Below are positions 7,826 through 16,037 of a DNA stretch of 64,000 nucleotides, one piece after another. Position numbers and translations under genes: made by a program. The notes beneath the pieces are model-generated. The model was not told the DNA's origin and did no database searches. It saw only the letters and a list, made by a program, of their open reading frames with translations. Where the stretch lies: contig NZ_PNFB01000019.1 in the NCBI RefSeq assembly GCF_003347015.1, positions 1-64,000 on the forward strand. The letters run 5' to 3'. Numbering within the stretch: position 1 is the stretch's first letter; each line of letters begins with the position of its first letter. Source of the stretch: Brachybacterium sp. YJGR34. Its GTDB lineage: Bacteria > Actinomycetota > Actinomycetes > Actinomycetales > Dermabacteraceae.

Positions 7826-8293
7826 ATGCCCAGCGAACCCCCCTCCACCGCACCCTCGGCCTCCGCCTCCGGAGGCTCGCGACGGACCAGCGGCGACCCG
7901 TCCGGCGAGGTCGCGGATCCCAGCCCGCGCAGTCGGCCGATCGTCGCGACGCTGCTCGGTGCCGAGGCGCTGCTCCTGGCCGCCGCCGCCACCTACTGCG
8001 CGCTCGCGGCCTCCCGGGGGATCCTCGACGCCCGTTTCGGGACCGGGATGGCGATCTTCCTGGTGCTGTTCGCCCTGGCCGCGGCCATGGCCGCACGGTC
8101 GATCCTGGTCAAGGGGCGGTTCGGCCTGGGGTACGGCGTCACCTGGCAGTTCTTCCAGGCCCTCGTCGGGGCCAGTCTGCTGCGCGGGGGGATGTACTGG
8201 CAGGGCGGGCTCGCCCTGCTCCTGGCGCTGGCGGCCTTCGTGCTGCTGACCCGCCTGGTCCGCTCCACGCCGCTGCCGCAGGGCTCCGACTGA
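7826..8293 (+). CDS. Small integral membrane protein, hypothetical
   Basis: 155 residues with a Ser/Pro-rich cytosolic N-terminus (1-45) and four hydrophobic helices at about 49-68, 76-96, 104-124 and 129-146. ATG 7826 is 6 nt after TACAGT (7814-7819), again a leaderless arrangement. The motif GRFGLGYGVTWQFFQALVG in the third helix is typical of a conserved actinobacterial four-helix protein often found near whiB1. No enzymatic motif; function unknown. Confidence 0.65.
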   Translation: MPSEPPSTAPSASASGGSRRTSGDPSGEVADPSPRSRPIVATLLGAEALLLAAAATYCALAASRGILDARFGTGMAIFLVLFALAAAMAARSILVKGRFGLGYGVTWQFFQALVGASLLRGGMYWQGGLALLLALAAFVLLTRLVRSTPLPQGSD

Positions 8294-8312
8294 GTCCCTT
8301 CGCCCCGGACCA

Positions 8313-8354
8313 GGACGGGCCCCGCTCCGGATCGCTCCGGAGCGGGGCCCGTCC
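8313..8354. terminator. Perfect 19-bp bidirectional terminator
   Basis: The left arm 8313-8331 and right arm 8336-8354 are exact reverse complements with a 4-nt loop (TCGC). It lies between the stops of the convergent genes at 8293 and 8370 and is the strongest hairpin of the window. Confidence 0.75.
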
Positions 8355-8369
8355 TCGAGGACCGGGACC

Positions 8370-10880
8370 TCAGTCGGCGTCGGCCAGCGCCGCGGCCGGT
8401 GCGGTGCGGGCGGCGGACCGGCCCGGGAGCACCGAGGCGAGCAGGCCCGCCATCACCGAGAGCACCAGCACCACGGCCAGCTGCGCCCACGGGATCGTGA
8501 TCGTCACGGGATAGATCCCGCCCAGCAGGGTGGTGATTCCCAGGATCCCGTAGGCCGTGCCCAGGGCGAGCCCGAGGATCGCGCCCACCAGGGCCAGCAG
8601 CACGCCCTCCCAGGCCAGCATCGCGCGCATCTGGCGCCGCGTGGTGCCCAGCGCCCTCAGGAGGGCGTTCTCGCCGCGGCGCTCGATCACCCCGAGGCTC
8701 AGCGTGTTCGCGACACCCACCAGGGCGACCACCACCGCGACCGCGAGCAGTCCGACGGTGATGCCCAGCAGGATGGTGAGCACCTGGCCGTACATCTCCC
8801 GCTCGGCACCGCCGGCCTGCACCGAGGCCTCCTCGAAGCCCTCGCCCTGGACCAGGGTGCTGACCTCGTCGATCAGCTCGTACACATCGGTCCCGGCGCG
8901 TTCGGGGGTGCCGGGATCGGCGAAGTCGCCGAGCACCACCGGAGTCGTCCCCTGCCCGAGCAGCTGCTCGAGAGTGGCGGGCGTGACCAGGGACATCTGC
9001 AGATTCGCATCGACGTGCACCTCCAGGGCGACCGCGGTGCCGTCGGCCGCATCGATCCGGAGCACCTGCCCGTCCTCGACCCCGAAGCTCTCGGCGCGCT
9101 CCTGACCCAGCAGGACCACGCCGTCGGCGAGCTCCTCGGCCATCTCCGGCCGGTGCGAGACCTCGCGGACGGTCTCGGGGGTGGCGGAGTACAGGGTCAT
9201 GGGCTCCTCGGCGCCCACCTCGATGTCGCCGCGCTGCCCGGCGATCGCCCGGTCGATCCCGTCGATCGCCGCGATCTGCTCGGCGGCGTCCCCGGGCATC
9301 TGCGGAGCGGAAACGACCAGGTCGATCGGGCGGCGCGAGTCGAGCTCCGAGGTGAGGGTCGACTCCGCGGTGCGGGCGCCGACGGCCATCATCGTCATCA
9401 GCGTGGTCCCGATCAGCAGGGCCGCGATGGTCGCGGCGCTGCGGCGCGGGTTGCGGGAGACGTTCGCGCTCGCCACCCGGGCGGGCATCCGGCCGATCCG
9501 TCCGATCAGCCGCCCCCCGAGCGTCGACAGGGGACGGGTGAGGAGGACCAGCGTGGCCAGCACGCCCAGGAAGCTGAGCACGCCGCCGAGCAGGGCCAGC
9601 GCGGTCCCCAGCGCGGTCGATCCGCTCAGCGCGAGGGCGGAGCCGCCGGCGAGCGCCGCGACGCCGAGGACCAGGCCGATCAGCCCCAGCACGCCGCGGA
9701 CGCCGAGTCCGCGACGCTGCTGCGGCGGCGCCGGGCGCAGAGCCTGCAGCGGGGCGACGCGGGTGGCGGCCCGCATCGGGGCCAGGCTGGCGCCCAGGGT
9801 GATCGCCACGCCGGCGAGCACCGGCAGCAGCACGGACAGCACGGAGACGGGGACGACCATCACGCCCTGCAGCCAGCCCAGGGCGGCGGCCGCCGCGAGG
9901 GCGGCCTGGACCAGCACGTGCCCGGCGGCCATGCCGACCACCGCGCCGAGCACGCCCACGAGGGCGGACTCGCGCAGCACCACCCCGCGCACCTGGGAGC
10001 GGGTCGCGCCCAGGGTGCGCAGCAGGGCCAGGCTGCGGGTGCGCTGGGCGATGGTCACCGCGAAGGTGTTCGCGATGACCACCGCGCTGGTGAACAGGGC
10101 GATGACCACGAACACCGCGAGCAGCATCCCGAGGGCCGCGGTGCCGTTCATGGCCTTCGCCGCCTGCTCGTCGATGGCCTCCTGGGCGGTCAGGACTGTC
10201 TGGTCGTCGTCGGAGGCGGCCTCGGCGACCGCGCCGGCATCGGTGCCCTCGGGGACGGTGGCCAGCCACTGATCGGTCAGGGTGCCGGCCGTCGGACCGA
10301 GCAGGGCCTCGACGTTCGCCTCGTCGACCAGCACGCGGGGGGTGCCGCCGAAGACGGCGCCCTCCGGCGCCGGGGCGATGCCGACCACCTCGAGCGCGGT
10401 CTCCGAGCTGCTGGGAGCCATCCGACCCGGCAGGGCGACGGTGTCGCCGAGGCCGACGCCGAGCGCCTCGGCGGCGCTCTCGTCCAGGACGATCTCACTC
10501 GAGGAGGCGGCCGGGGCGCCCTCCAGGAGCTGCTCGGCACCGGCATCGCCCGGAGGAAGCATCGTGACCTGGAAGAATCCGCTCTCCTGGCCGGCGGTGA
10601 GCTCGGTGAAGCTCTGGACCATGGGCCAGACCTGCTCGGCACCCTCGATCTCGGGCGCGGCGAGAGGCTCCTCCGAGGTCCAGTCCGCGTCGCTCAGCGG
10701 CACCTCGATCGCGAGGTCGGCCCCGTCATAGGTCTGCGCGGCCTGCGACTGCAGCGAGGCCAGCATGAGGTTCCCGGCGAGCACCATGATCGCGACGAAG
10801 GCGCAGGACAGGGCGATGGTCACGACGGCGGCGAGATGCCGCCGCATCGGGGTGAGCTGCACAGCGGAGCGGCGCGACAT
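8370..10880 (-). CDS. FtsX-like ABC transporter permease (MacB type)
   Basis: 836 residues. The first transmembrane helix is at about 14-36 (VVTIALSCAFVAIMVLAG), followed by a large extracellular domain, three helices (about 250-370), a middle helix pair (about 415-475), a second extracellular domain and three C-terminal helices ending LASVLPGRSAARTAPAAAL. This duplicated FtsX/MacB layout is used by exporters and mechanotransmitters handling antimicrobial peptides, lipoproteins or envelope stress. The ATG shares one base with the stop of the ATPase gene (TGATG). With the upstream two-component genes it looks like a sense-and-export module; substrate unknown. Confidence 0.85.
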   Translation of the reverse strand: MSRRSAVQLTPMRRHLAAVVTIALSCAFVAIMVLAGNLMLASLQSQAAQTYDGADLAIEVPLSDADWTSEEPLAAPEIEGAEQVWPMVQSFTELTAGQESGFFQVTMLPPGDAGAEQLLEGAPAASSSEIVLDESAAEALGVGLGDTVALPGRMAPSSSETALEVVGIAPAPEGAVFGGTPRVLVDEANVEALLGPTAGTLTDQWLATVPEGTDAGAVAEAASDDDQTVLTAQEAIDEQAAKAMNGTAALGMLLAVFVVIALFTSAVVIANTFAVTIAQRTRSLALLRTLGATRSQVRGVVLRESALVGVLGAVVGMAAGHVLVQAALAAAAALGWLQGVMVVPVSVLSVLLPVLAGVAITLGASLAPMRAATRVAPLQALRPAPPQQRRGLGVRGVLGLIGLVLGVAALAGGSALALSGSTALGTALALLGGVLSFLGVLATLVLLTRPLSTLGGRLIGRIGRMPARVASANVSRNPRRSAATIAALLIGTTLMTMMAVGARTAESTLTSELDSRRPIDLVVSAPQMPGDAAEQIAAIDGIDRAIAGQRGDIEVGAEEPMTLYSATPETVREVSHRPEMAEELADGVVLLGQERAESFGVEDGQVLRIDAADGTAVALEVHVDANLQMSLVTPATLEQLLGQGTTPVVLGDFADPGTPERAGTDVYELIDEVSTLVQGEGFEEASVQAGGAEREMYGQVLTILLGITVGLLAVAVVVALVGVANTLSLGVIERRGENALLRALGTTRRQMRAMLAWEGVLLALVGAILGLALGTAYGILGITTLLGGIYPVTITIPWAQLAVVLVLSVMAGLLASVLPGRSAARTAPAAALADAD

Positions 10881-11614
10881 CAGCGGTCCCCCCGCAGGTC
10901 CTCGTCGCGGGCGATGCGGCCGTCGGCCAGGGTGAGGATGCGGTCGGCGCGCTCGGCGGCGTCGCGCTCGTGCGTGACCATGACGACCGTCTGTCCGAAC
11001 TCGTCGACCGAGAGCCGCAGGAAGTCCAGCACCTCGTCGGTGGAGTGCGAGTCCAGGTTGCCGGTGGGCTCGTCGGCGAAGACGACGGCCGGGGAGGTGA
11101 TCAGGGCGCGGGCGATCGCGACGCGCTGGATCTGGCCGCCCGAGAGCTGTGAGGGCAGGTGGGAGAGGCGGTCGCTGATCCCGAAGGCGGAGGTGAGGGT
11201 CTGCATCCAGGCGCGGTCCGCGCGCTTGCCCGCGAGCTCGAGCGGCAGCAGGATGTTCTGCTCGGCGCTCAGCATCGGCAGCAGGTTGAAGGACTGGAAG
11301 ATGAAGCCGATCCGCTCCCGGCGCAGTCGCGTCAGGGCGTCGTCGCCGAGGCCCGTGATCTCCGTGCCGTCCAGGCGGATCGAGCCCTGGTCGACGACGT
11401 CGAGACCGGCCAGGACGTGCAGCAGGGTGGACTTGCCGGATCCGGAGGGGCCCATGATCGCGGTGAACTGCCCGCGGGCGATGTCGACGTCCACGGCGTC
11501 GAGCGCGGTGACGGTACCCGCGCCGGTCCCGTAGGTGCGCGTCACCCCGCGGGCGACGAGGGCGGGAGCGGCATCGGCGGGGGACGGGGGAGCGGCCTGG
11601 GGCTGGGCGGTCAT
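10880..11614 (-). CDS. ABC transporter ATP-binding protein (MacB/LolD type)
   Basis: 244 residues from the ATG preceded by GAAGGACC. Walker A GPSGSGKST (about 54-62), Q-loop FQSFNLLPML, signature LSGGQIQRVAIARAL, Walker B VVFADEPTGNLD and the switch histidine in VMVTHERD are all intact. The spacing and the FQSFNLLP motif place it in the MacB/LolD/FtsE branch that pairs with FtsX-like permeases. It is immediately followed by its permease with a one-base overlap. The 163-bp gap to the response regulator gene may hold its own promoter. Confidence 0.9.
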   Translation of the reverse strand: MTAQPQAAPPSPADAAPALVARGVTRTYGTGAGTVTALDAVDVDIARGQFTAIMGPSGSGKSTLLHVLAGLDVVDQGSIRLDGTEITGLGDDALTRLRRERIGFIFQSFNLLPMLSAEQNILLPLELAGKRADRAWMQTLTSAFGISDRLSHLPSQLSGGQIQRVAIARALITSPAVVFADEPTGNLDSHSTDEVLDFLRLSVDEFGQTVVMVTHERDAAERADRILTLADGRIARDEDLRGDR

Positions 11615-11777
11615 CGTGGTCCTTCTCGAGGAGTCTGTGCGGTCGTCCACGATGCTTCCGCACCCCGCGATCCCGTGCCATCCGCCCGGGGTCTCGTCCC
11701 AGCTCAGAGCGTGCGACCGTGGGCGCAGGGCCGGTCATACCCCGGGATGACAGGACCCGCCCGCCGACGGTCCGGCC

Positions 11778-12467
11778 TCACTCGGAGCCCGGGGCCACCA
11801 GTCCCGTCTCGAAGGCGATGATCACGGCCTGGACCCGGTCACGGGCCCCGAGCTTGGTGAGCACGCGTCCCACGTGGGTCTTCACGGTGGCCTCGGCGAC
11901 GAACAGCTCCGCCCCGATCTCGCGGTTGGAGAAGCCCCGCCCCATCAGGGTGAGGACCTCGAGCTCGCGCTCGGTGAGCGCCTCGAGCACCGAGGTGTCC
12001 TTCTCCTGGGGCTCGGGCGCGGCGACCACGCGCTCCAGCAGGCGCTTGGTGGCCGAGGGGGCGATCACCGCGTCCCCGCGGTGCACGGTGCGGATCGCGC
12101 CCAGCAGCTCCTCGGGCTGGGCGTCCTTGAGCAGGAAGCCGCTGGCCCCGGCGCGGATCGCGGCGACCACGTACTCGTCGAGGTCGAAGGTGGTCAGCAC
12201 GATGATCCGCGGTGCCCGGTCCGGGGGAGTGGCCTCGAGGACCGCGGCAGTCGCCTCGATCCCGTCCATGCGCGGCATGCGCACGTCCATGAGGATCACG
12301 TCGACGGAGCGGGCGCGCAGCTCCTCGAGCGCCGCGAGGCCGTCGGCCGCCTGGGCGACGACCTCCATGTCGTCCTGGGAGTCGATCACCATCGCGAAGC
12401 CGGCGCGCACGAGCGGCTGGTCGTCGACCAGAGCGACGCGCAGGGGAGGGGCGGGCGAGGCGGTCAT
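11778..12467 (-). CDS. NarL/LuxR-family response regulator
   Basis: 229 residues. The receiver domain (9-125) has the acidic pair DD (15-16), phosphoacceptor Asp61 in LMDVRMP, Thr in VLTTFD and the lysine in GFLLKDA. The C-terminal GerE/LuxR HTH (about 160-222) shows LTERELEVLTLMGRGFSNREI and KTHVGRVLTKL. It overlaps the histidine kinase gene by 4 nt and precedes the MacB-type ABC transporter in the same direction, so it probably controls that transporter. Confidence 0.9.
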   Translation of the reverse strand: MTASPAPPLRVALVDDQPLVRAGFAMVIDSQDDMEVVAQAADGLAALEELRARSVDVILMDVRMPRMDGIEATAAVLEATPPDRAPRIIVLTTFDLDEYVVAAIRAGASGFLLKDAQPEELLGAIRTVHRGDAVIAPSATKRLLERVVAAPEPQEKDTSVLEALTERELEVLTLMGRGFSNREIGAELFVAEATVKTHVGRVLTKLGARDRVQAVIIAFETGLVAPGSE

Positions 12468-13744
12468 CGGGTCTCTCCTCGGAGATCGGGGGCGGGGGCG
12501 GGCTGGGCGGCAGGGCCGCCGTCGAGCGGGACCACCGCCCGGACCCGGTAGCCGCGTCCGGGCAGAGGGCCCGCCTGGAGCGACCCGCCCAGCACGGACA
12601 TCCTCTCCTGCATCCCGGTCAGGCCGTGCCCCTGCCCGTCGGAGGCGGGATCCACGCCCTGGCCGTCGTCGAGGATCTCGACGCTCAGCTGCGCAGGGGT
12701 GCGCGTGATCCGCACCGCGGCGCCGGCGCCGGGCCCGGCGTGCTTGAGGACGTTGGTCAACGACTCCTGGACCAGGCGGAACAGCGACATGCCCGTGGCC
12801 GGAGGGAGGTCCTCGAGCGAGCCGTCGACCTCGAGGGTGACCTCGAGACCCGCGCTCTGCACGCGCTCGACGAGCTCGGGCAGCATCGCCGTTCCGGGCT
12901 GGGGGCCGTAGCTGGTCTCGTCCTCCTGACGCAGCACCCCCAGCAGGGAGCGCATGTCCGCGAGGGCCGCGCGGCCCGTCTCTCCGATGGTCCCGAGCAC
13001 CTCGGAGGCCTTCTCCGGCTTCTTCTCGGCGATGAAGCGGCCGCCGTCAGCCTGCGCGATGATCACCGAGAGGGAATGGGCGACCACGTCGTGCATCTCC
13101 CGGGCGATGCGGGCGCGCTCGTCGGCGACGGCGAGGGCCGTGCGCTGCTCGCGCTCGCGCAGGGCCTGCTCGGCCCGGTCCCGGGTCAGGGACAGCTGGC
13201 GCACGCGTGCCCGTTGGAGGTTCGCGAGCGCCCAGAGCGCGATGATGCTGATGCTGCCCACGACGCTCAGGCCCGCGAAGGTGGCGATGGCCTCGTAGGG
13301 GCCGCCGTACTCGCCGCGCAGCGCGTTCAGCGACCACCACGAGGCCTGGGCGAACACGCCGAGGAAGCCCGCGCCCACGCCGACGGCGTGCACGACCGGG
13401 GTGCCATAGGCGACCGCGCAGTAGAGCGCGTAGAAGGTCATCACGTCGCCGCCGACCACGGGGAGGCCCAGCAGCAGGTGCAGCACGGCGAGGACGCCGA
13501 TGACGATCACGCCCAGCAGGGGGCGCACGCGGCACAGCGCCCCGGCGGCGAACATCGGCACCGTGAACAGCACCCACCAGTCCATGCTGCCGGTGACCAC
13601 CGAGAAGGCGAGGCTGATCAGCGAGAGCGCGCCGAAGACGATGAGATCGACGGTGCCGGGATTCTCGATGACCCAGCGGAAGGGGTCGCTCAGCCGCACG
13701 CGCCGTCCCGGCGCGCCGGTGCTGTGCTCGGGCCCGTTCGTCAT
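12464..13744 (-). CDS. HisKA_3-type sensor histidine kinase
   Basis: 426 residues. Several hydrophobic helices (about 30-180) form the membrane part. The dimerisation domain has AREMHDVVAHSLSVII with its phosphoacceptor histidine near 218, and a coiled linker precedes it. The HATPase domain shows RLVQESLTNVLKHAGPGA (N box) and LDDGQGVD (G1), GHGLTGMQERM (G2). The ATG is 7 nt after minus-strand TACCCT (13752-13757), so the transcript is likely leaderless. It overlaps the response regulator gene by 4 nt; the pair with the MacB-type ABC genes forms one functional cluster. Confidence 0.9.
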   Translation of the reverse strand: MTNGPEHSTGAPGRRVRLSDPFRWVIENPGTVDLIVFGALSLISLAFSVVTGSMDWWVLFTVPMFAAGALCRVRPLLGVIVIGVLAVLHLLLGLPVVGGDVMTFYALYCAVAYGTPVVHAVGVGAGFLGVFAQASWWSLNALRGEYGGPYEAIATFAGLSVVGSISIIALWALANLQRARVRQLSLTRDRAEQALREREQRTALAVADERARIAREMHDVVAHSLSVIIAQADGGRFIAEKKPEKASEVLGTIGETGRAALADMRSLLGVLRQEDETSYGPQPGTAMLPELVERVQSAGLEVTLEVDGSLEDLPPATGMSLFRLVQESLTNVLKHAGPGAGAAVRITRTPAQLSVEILDDGQGVDPASDGQGHGLTGMQERMSVLGGSLQAGPLPGRGYRVRAVVPLDGGPAAQPAPAPDLRGETR

Positions 13745-13807
13745 GGCCTCGAGGGTACGGGGAGCTCGGCGCGCCGCGCGTCAGACCGGGGGCGGATCCC
13801 GCGCCAC

Positions 13808-13837
13808 GGCGCCGCGCCCGCGGGCGGGCGCGGCGCC
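13808..13837. terminator. 12-bp stem terminator of the SRAP gene
   Basis: GGCGCCGCGCCC (13808-13819) pairs perfectly with 13826-13837 across a 6-nt loop, just past the SRAP stop on the minus strand and before the histidine kinase promoter. Confidence 0.65.
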
Positions 13838-13843
13838 GATCCC

Positions 13844-14590
13844 TCAGAGCAGTCGCTGCGGAGGCTCGAGCAGCTCCGGGCCGTCGTTGCCGACCTTCCC
13901 GACCGCCGGGGAGACCTCCCGCACCGCGAGGGTCGCGTCGTCCAGCAGATGCCCGTCCTCCAGGATCCAGTCCTGCGCGGCGTGCCGGTCGTCCATCCCG
14001 GGGTCCAGCCAGGCATCGACCTCGTCGCGGGGGAGCATGACGGGGGTGCGGTCGTGGATCCGCGCGAGATCGCCCGTGGCGGCGCGGGTGATGATCGTGG
14101 CCGAGAGCAGGAAGCGGCCGTCCTCGCTCGCCGCGGGTCCCTCGTGGTCACCGGACCCCTTCCACCACGAGACCAGGGCCGCCATGAACAGCGGTGAGCC
14201 GTCGGCCGGGGCGATGAACATCGGCTGCTTGCGCTTCCCCGCCTCGTCGCGCACCCATTCGTAGTAGCCGTCCATGGGGACCACGGCGCGGTAGCGGGCG
14301 AGGCTCCCGCGGAAGCTGGCCTTCTCGCCGAGGGTCTCGCGGCGGGCGTTGAAGGTGCGCGAGGAGAAGGCGGCGTCCTTGGCGAAGGGCGGCAGCAGCC
14401 CCCAGCGCGCCACCCGCAGCGCGCGCAGCACCTCCCCGGAGTCGCGATCGAGGGACTCGGTGACCACGTGGATCGGAGCCGTGGGCGGGATGTTCCAGCG
14501 TCGGCGCAGTGCCGGATCGGCGAGGTCGACGGCGTCGAGGTCGTCGATCAGCGGCTCGATCTCCTGGAAGAAGGCGAAGCGTCCGCACAT
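13844..14590 (-). CDS. SRAP (HMCES/YedK) DNA-protein crosslink peptidase family
   Basis: 248 residues beginning MCGRF, so that after removal of Met the catalytic Cys is N-terminal. Other family residues are present: TFNARRET, the VVPMDGYYEW block and the histidine in LARIHDRTPVML. SRAP proteins form a thiazolidine crosslink with abasic sites in single-stranded DNA and shield them. The start lies one base after the stop of the YihY gene, so the two are cotranscribed. The length is close to that of YedK. I see no LexA-type operator nearby. Confidence 0.9.
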   Translation of the reverse strand: MCGRFAFFQEIEPLIDDLDAVDLADPALRRRWNIPPTAPIHVVTESLDRDSGEVLRALRVARWGLLPPFAKDAAFSSRTFNARRETLGEKASFRGSLARYRAVVPMDGYYEWVRDEAGKRKQPMFIAPADGSPLFMAALVSWWKGSGDHEGPAASEDGRFLLSATIITRAATGDLARIHDRTPVMLPRDEVDAWLDPGMDDRHAAQDWILEDGHLLDDATLAVREVSPAVGKVGNDGPELLEPPQRLL

Positions 14591-14591
14591 C

Positions 14592-15833
14592 TCAGGACCT
14601 CCGGGACCGGCGGCGGAACCGGCCCGTCGCCGTCTCGGCGCGCTCGGGGCTGCCGGGGCTCTCGGCGCTGCCGGTGCTCTGCTCGGCCTCGGCCTCGGCC
14701 TCGCCGTCGTCGGGGACGACGGGCACCCCGTGGCGCGGGGTGAGCCGGGCGCCCTCGGCGGTGTAGGCGCTCCCGTCATGGTGCAGGTTGCGCAGCCGGA
14801 TGTCGCGGCCCCGGTCGACGAGCGCCTGATGCTTCGCCTCGGCCTTCTCGACCCCGGAGGAGTCCCGCAGCGGCAGGGCCAGGGACTCCTCGGCGGGCTT
14901 GCCGGACTCGAGCTCGCGGGCCCGCTCGAACTCCGCATCGACCTCGGCGCCCAGGACGATCACGAGGTTGACCACCCACAGCGCGAAGAGCACCGCCATG
15001 AGACCGCCGATGGCGCCGTAGCTGGAGTAGCCGGCGATCGTGCTCATGTACACCGAGAGGCCGACGGCGGCCAGCGCGATGCCGAGGATGGCGAAGACGC
15101 CGCCGGGGGAGATGAAGCGGTAGGGCCGCTCGAGGTTCGGCGCGCCCCAGTACAGCAGCGAGATCAGGGCGAAGGCGAACACGAGGATCACCGGCCACTT
15201 CAGCCACGCCCACAGCGGCAGGAAGCTCTCGGTGAGGAAGGTCAGCGTGTCCTGCGTGCCGAGCGTGGCGGCGATCGGGCCCAGCAGCCCCTCCACGATC
15301 GACTGGTTCAGCAGGATCGAGATCAGCACCACCAGGATCCCGACGATGAGGGCCACGGTCAGCGCGAGCATGGTGCCGGTCATCCGCAGCGCCCCGCGCC
15401 CCTCGGGCACCTCGTAGATCGTGTTGGCCGCGCGCCCGAAGGCCTTGATGTAGGCGGAGGCCGACCACAGGGCTGTTGCGATACCGATGATCAGGGCGAT
15501 GGTGCCGCCGGTGGTGGAGCCCATCACCGCATCGAGGGTCGAGTCCACGGCGCTGCCCATGTTCGTCCCGCTGCCCTCCGCGCCGGAGGAGACCGCCTCC
15601 TCGATGAGTGCGGCGATCTCGTCCTTGATGCCCTGCAGCAGCAGGGTCACCAGGGAGAACAGGGCCAGCAGGGTGGGCGCGATCGACAGCACCATGTAGT
15701 AGGTGAGCTTCGCGGCCTGGTCCATGCCGCCGTCGCGGAGGAACTCCGCGAGGGTGCGCTTGAGCATGTACTTCGTCGTCGCGGCGGAAAGGCGCGGCCG
15801 GGACGGGGAGGTCGCGGAGGAGGAGTCGGCCAT
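14592..15833 (-). CDS. YihY/BrkB-family inner membrane protein
   Basis: 413 residues from the ATG preceded by AGGAGCTCCCC. About six transmembrane helices lie between residues 35 and 320, with the family markers GMDQAAKLTYYMVLSIAPTL, GTMLALTVALIVGILVV and WGAPNLERPYRFISPGG. The C-terminal 90 residues are a charged cytosolic tail rich in Glu and Ala. The family was once called RNase BN in error; its actual role, possibly transport, is unsettled. It overlaps no neighbour but leads directly into the SRAP gene. Confidence 0.85.
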   Translation of the reverse strand: MADSSSATSPSRPRLSAATTKYMLKRTLAEFLRDGGMDQAAKLTYYMVLSIAPTLLALFSLVTLLLQGIKDEIAALIEEAVSSGAEGSGTNMGSAVDSTLDAVMGSTTGGTIALIIGIATALWSASAYIKAFGRAANTIYEVPEGRGALRMTGTMLALTVALIVGILVVLISILLNQSIVEGLLGPIAATLGTQDTLTFLTESFLPLWAWLKWPVILVFAFALISLLYWGAPNLERPYRFISPGGVFAILGIALAAVGLSVYMSTIAGYSSYGAIGGLMAVLFALWVVNLVIVLGAEVDAEFERARELESGKPAEESLALPLRDSSGVEKAEAKHQALVDRGRDIRLRNLHHDGSAYTAEGARLTPRHGVPVVPDDGEAEAEAEQSTGSAESPGSPERAETATGRFRRRSRRS

Positions 15834-15954
15834 GGGGAGCTCCTGGGTCGGGACGAACTCGAGGACGGGTGCCCCGCTCATCCTGTCATGGGAGGGGGCC
15901 GGGAGAGTTGTCCACAATCTCTGAACGTCGCGGACGGTCGTCTCGGAATCCGCT

Positions 15955-15960
15955 TACAGT
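15955..15960 (+). promoter_or_regulatory. -10 element TACAGT of the Tad operon
   Basis: This hexamer is the best promoter element upstream of tadA and would give a leader of about 70 nt. A GTG lies 7 nt downstream (15968), out of frame with tadA, so a short-leader or leaderless upstream ORF could exist (see findings). Confidence 0.5.
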
Positions 15961-16037
15961 GACCTCCGTGATGCGAGCTGCATCACCGACAGGACGACGA
16001 GGTGACCGGTCGGTCAGGGGCCGGGAAGAGGGGACGG

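Noticed and set aside
9015-11534. An 839-codon plus-strand frame opposite the MacB-type transporter
   Set aside because: Its product is low-complexity Gly/Arg/His-rich sequence, and the minus strand encodes the ABC permease and ATPase with all motifs intact.
12626-14197. A 523-codon open frame antisense to the histidine kinase and SRAP genes
   Set aside because: Long antisense frames are common at such high GC; the product is His/Gly/Arg-rich low-complexity and the opposite strand carries clear domain-bearing genes.
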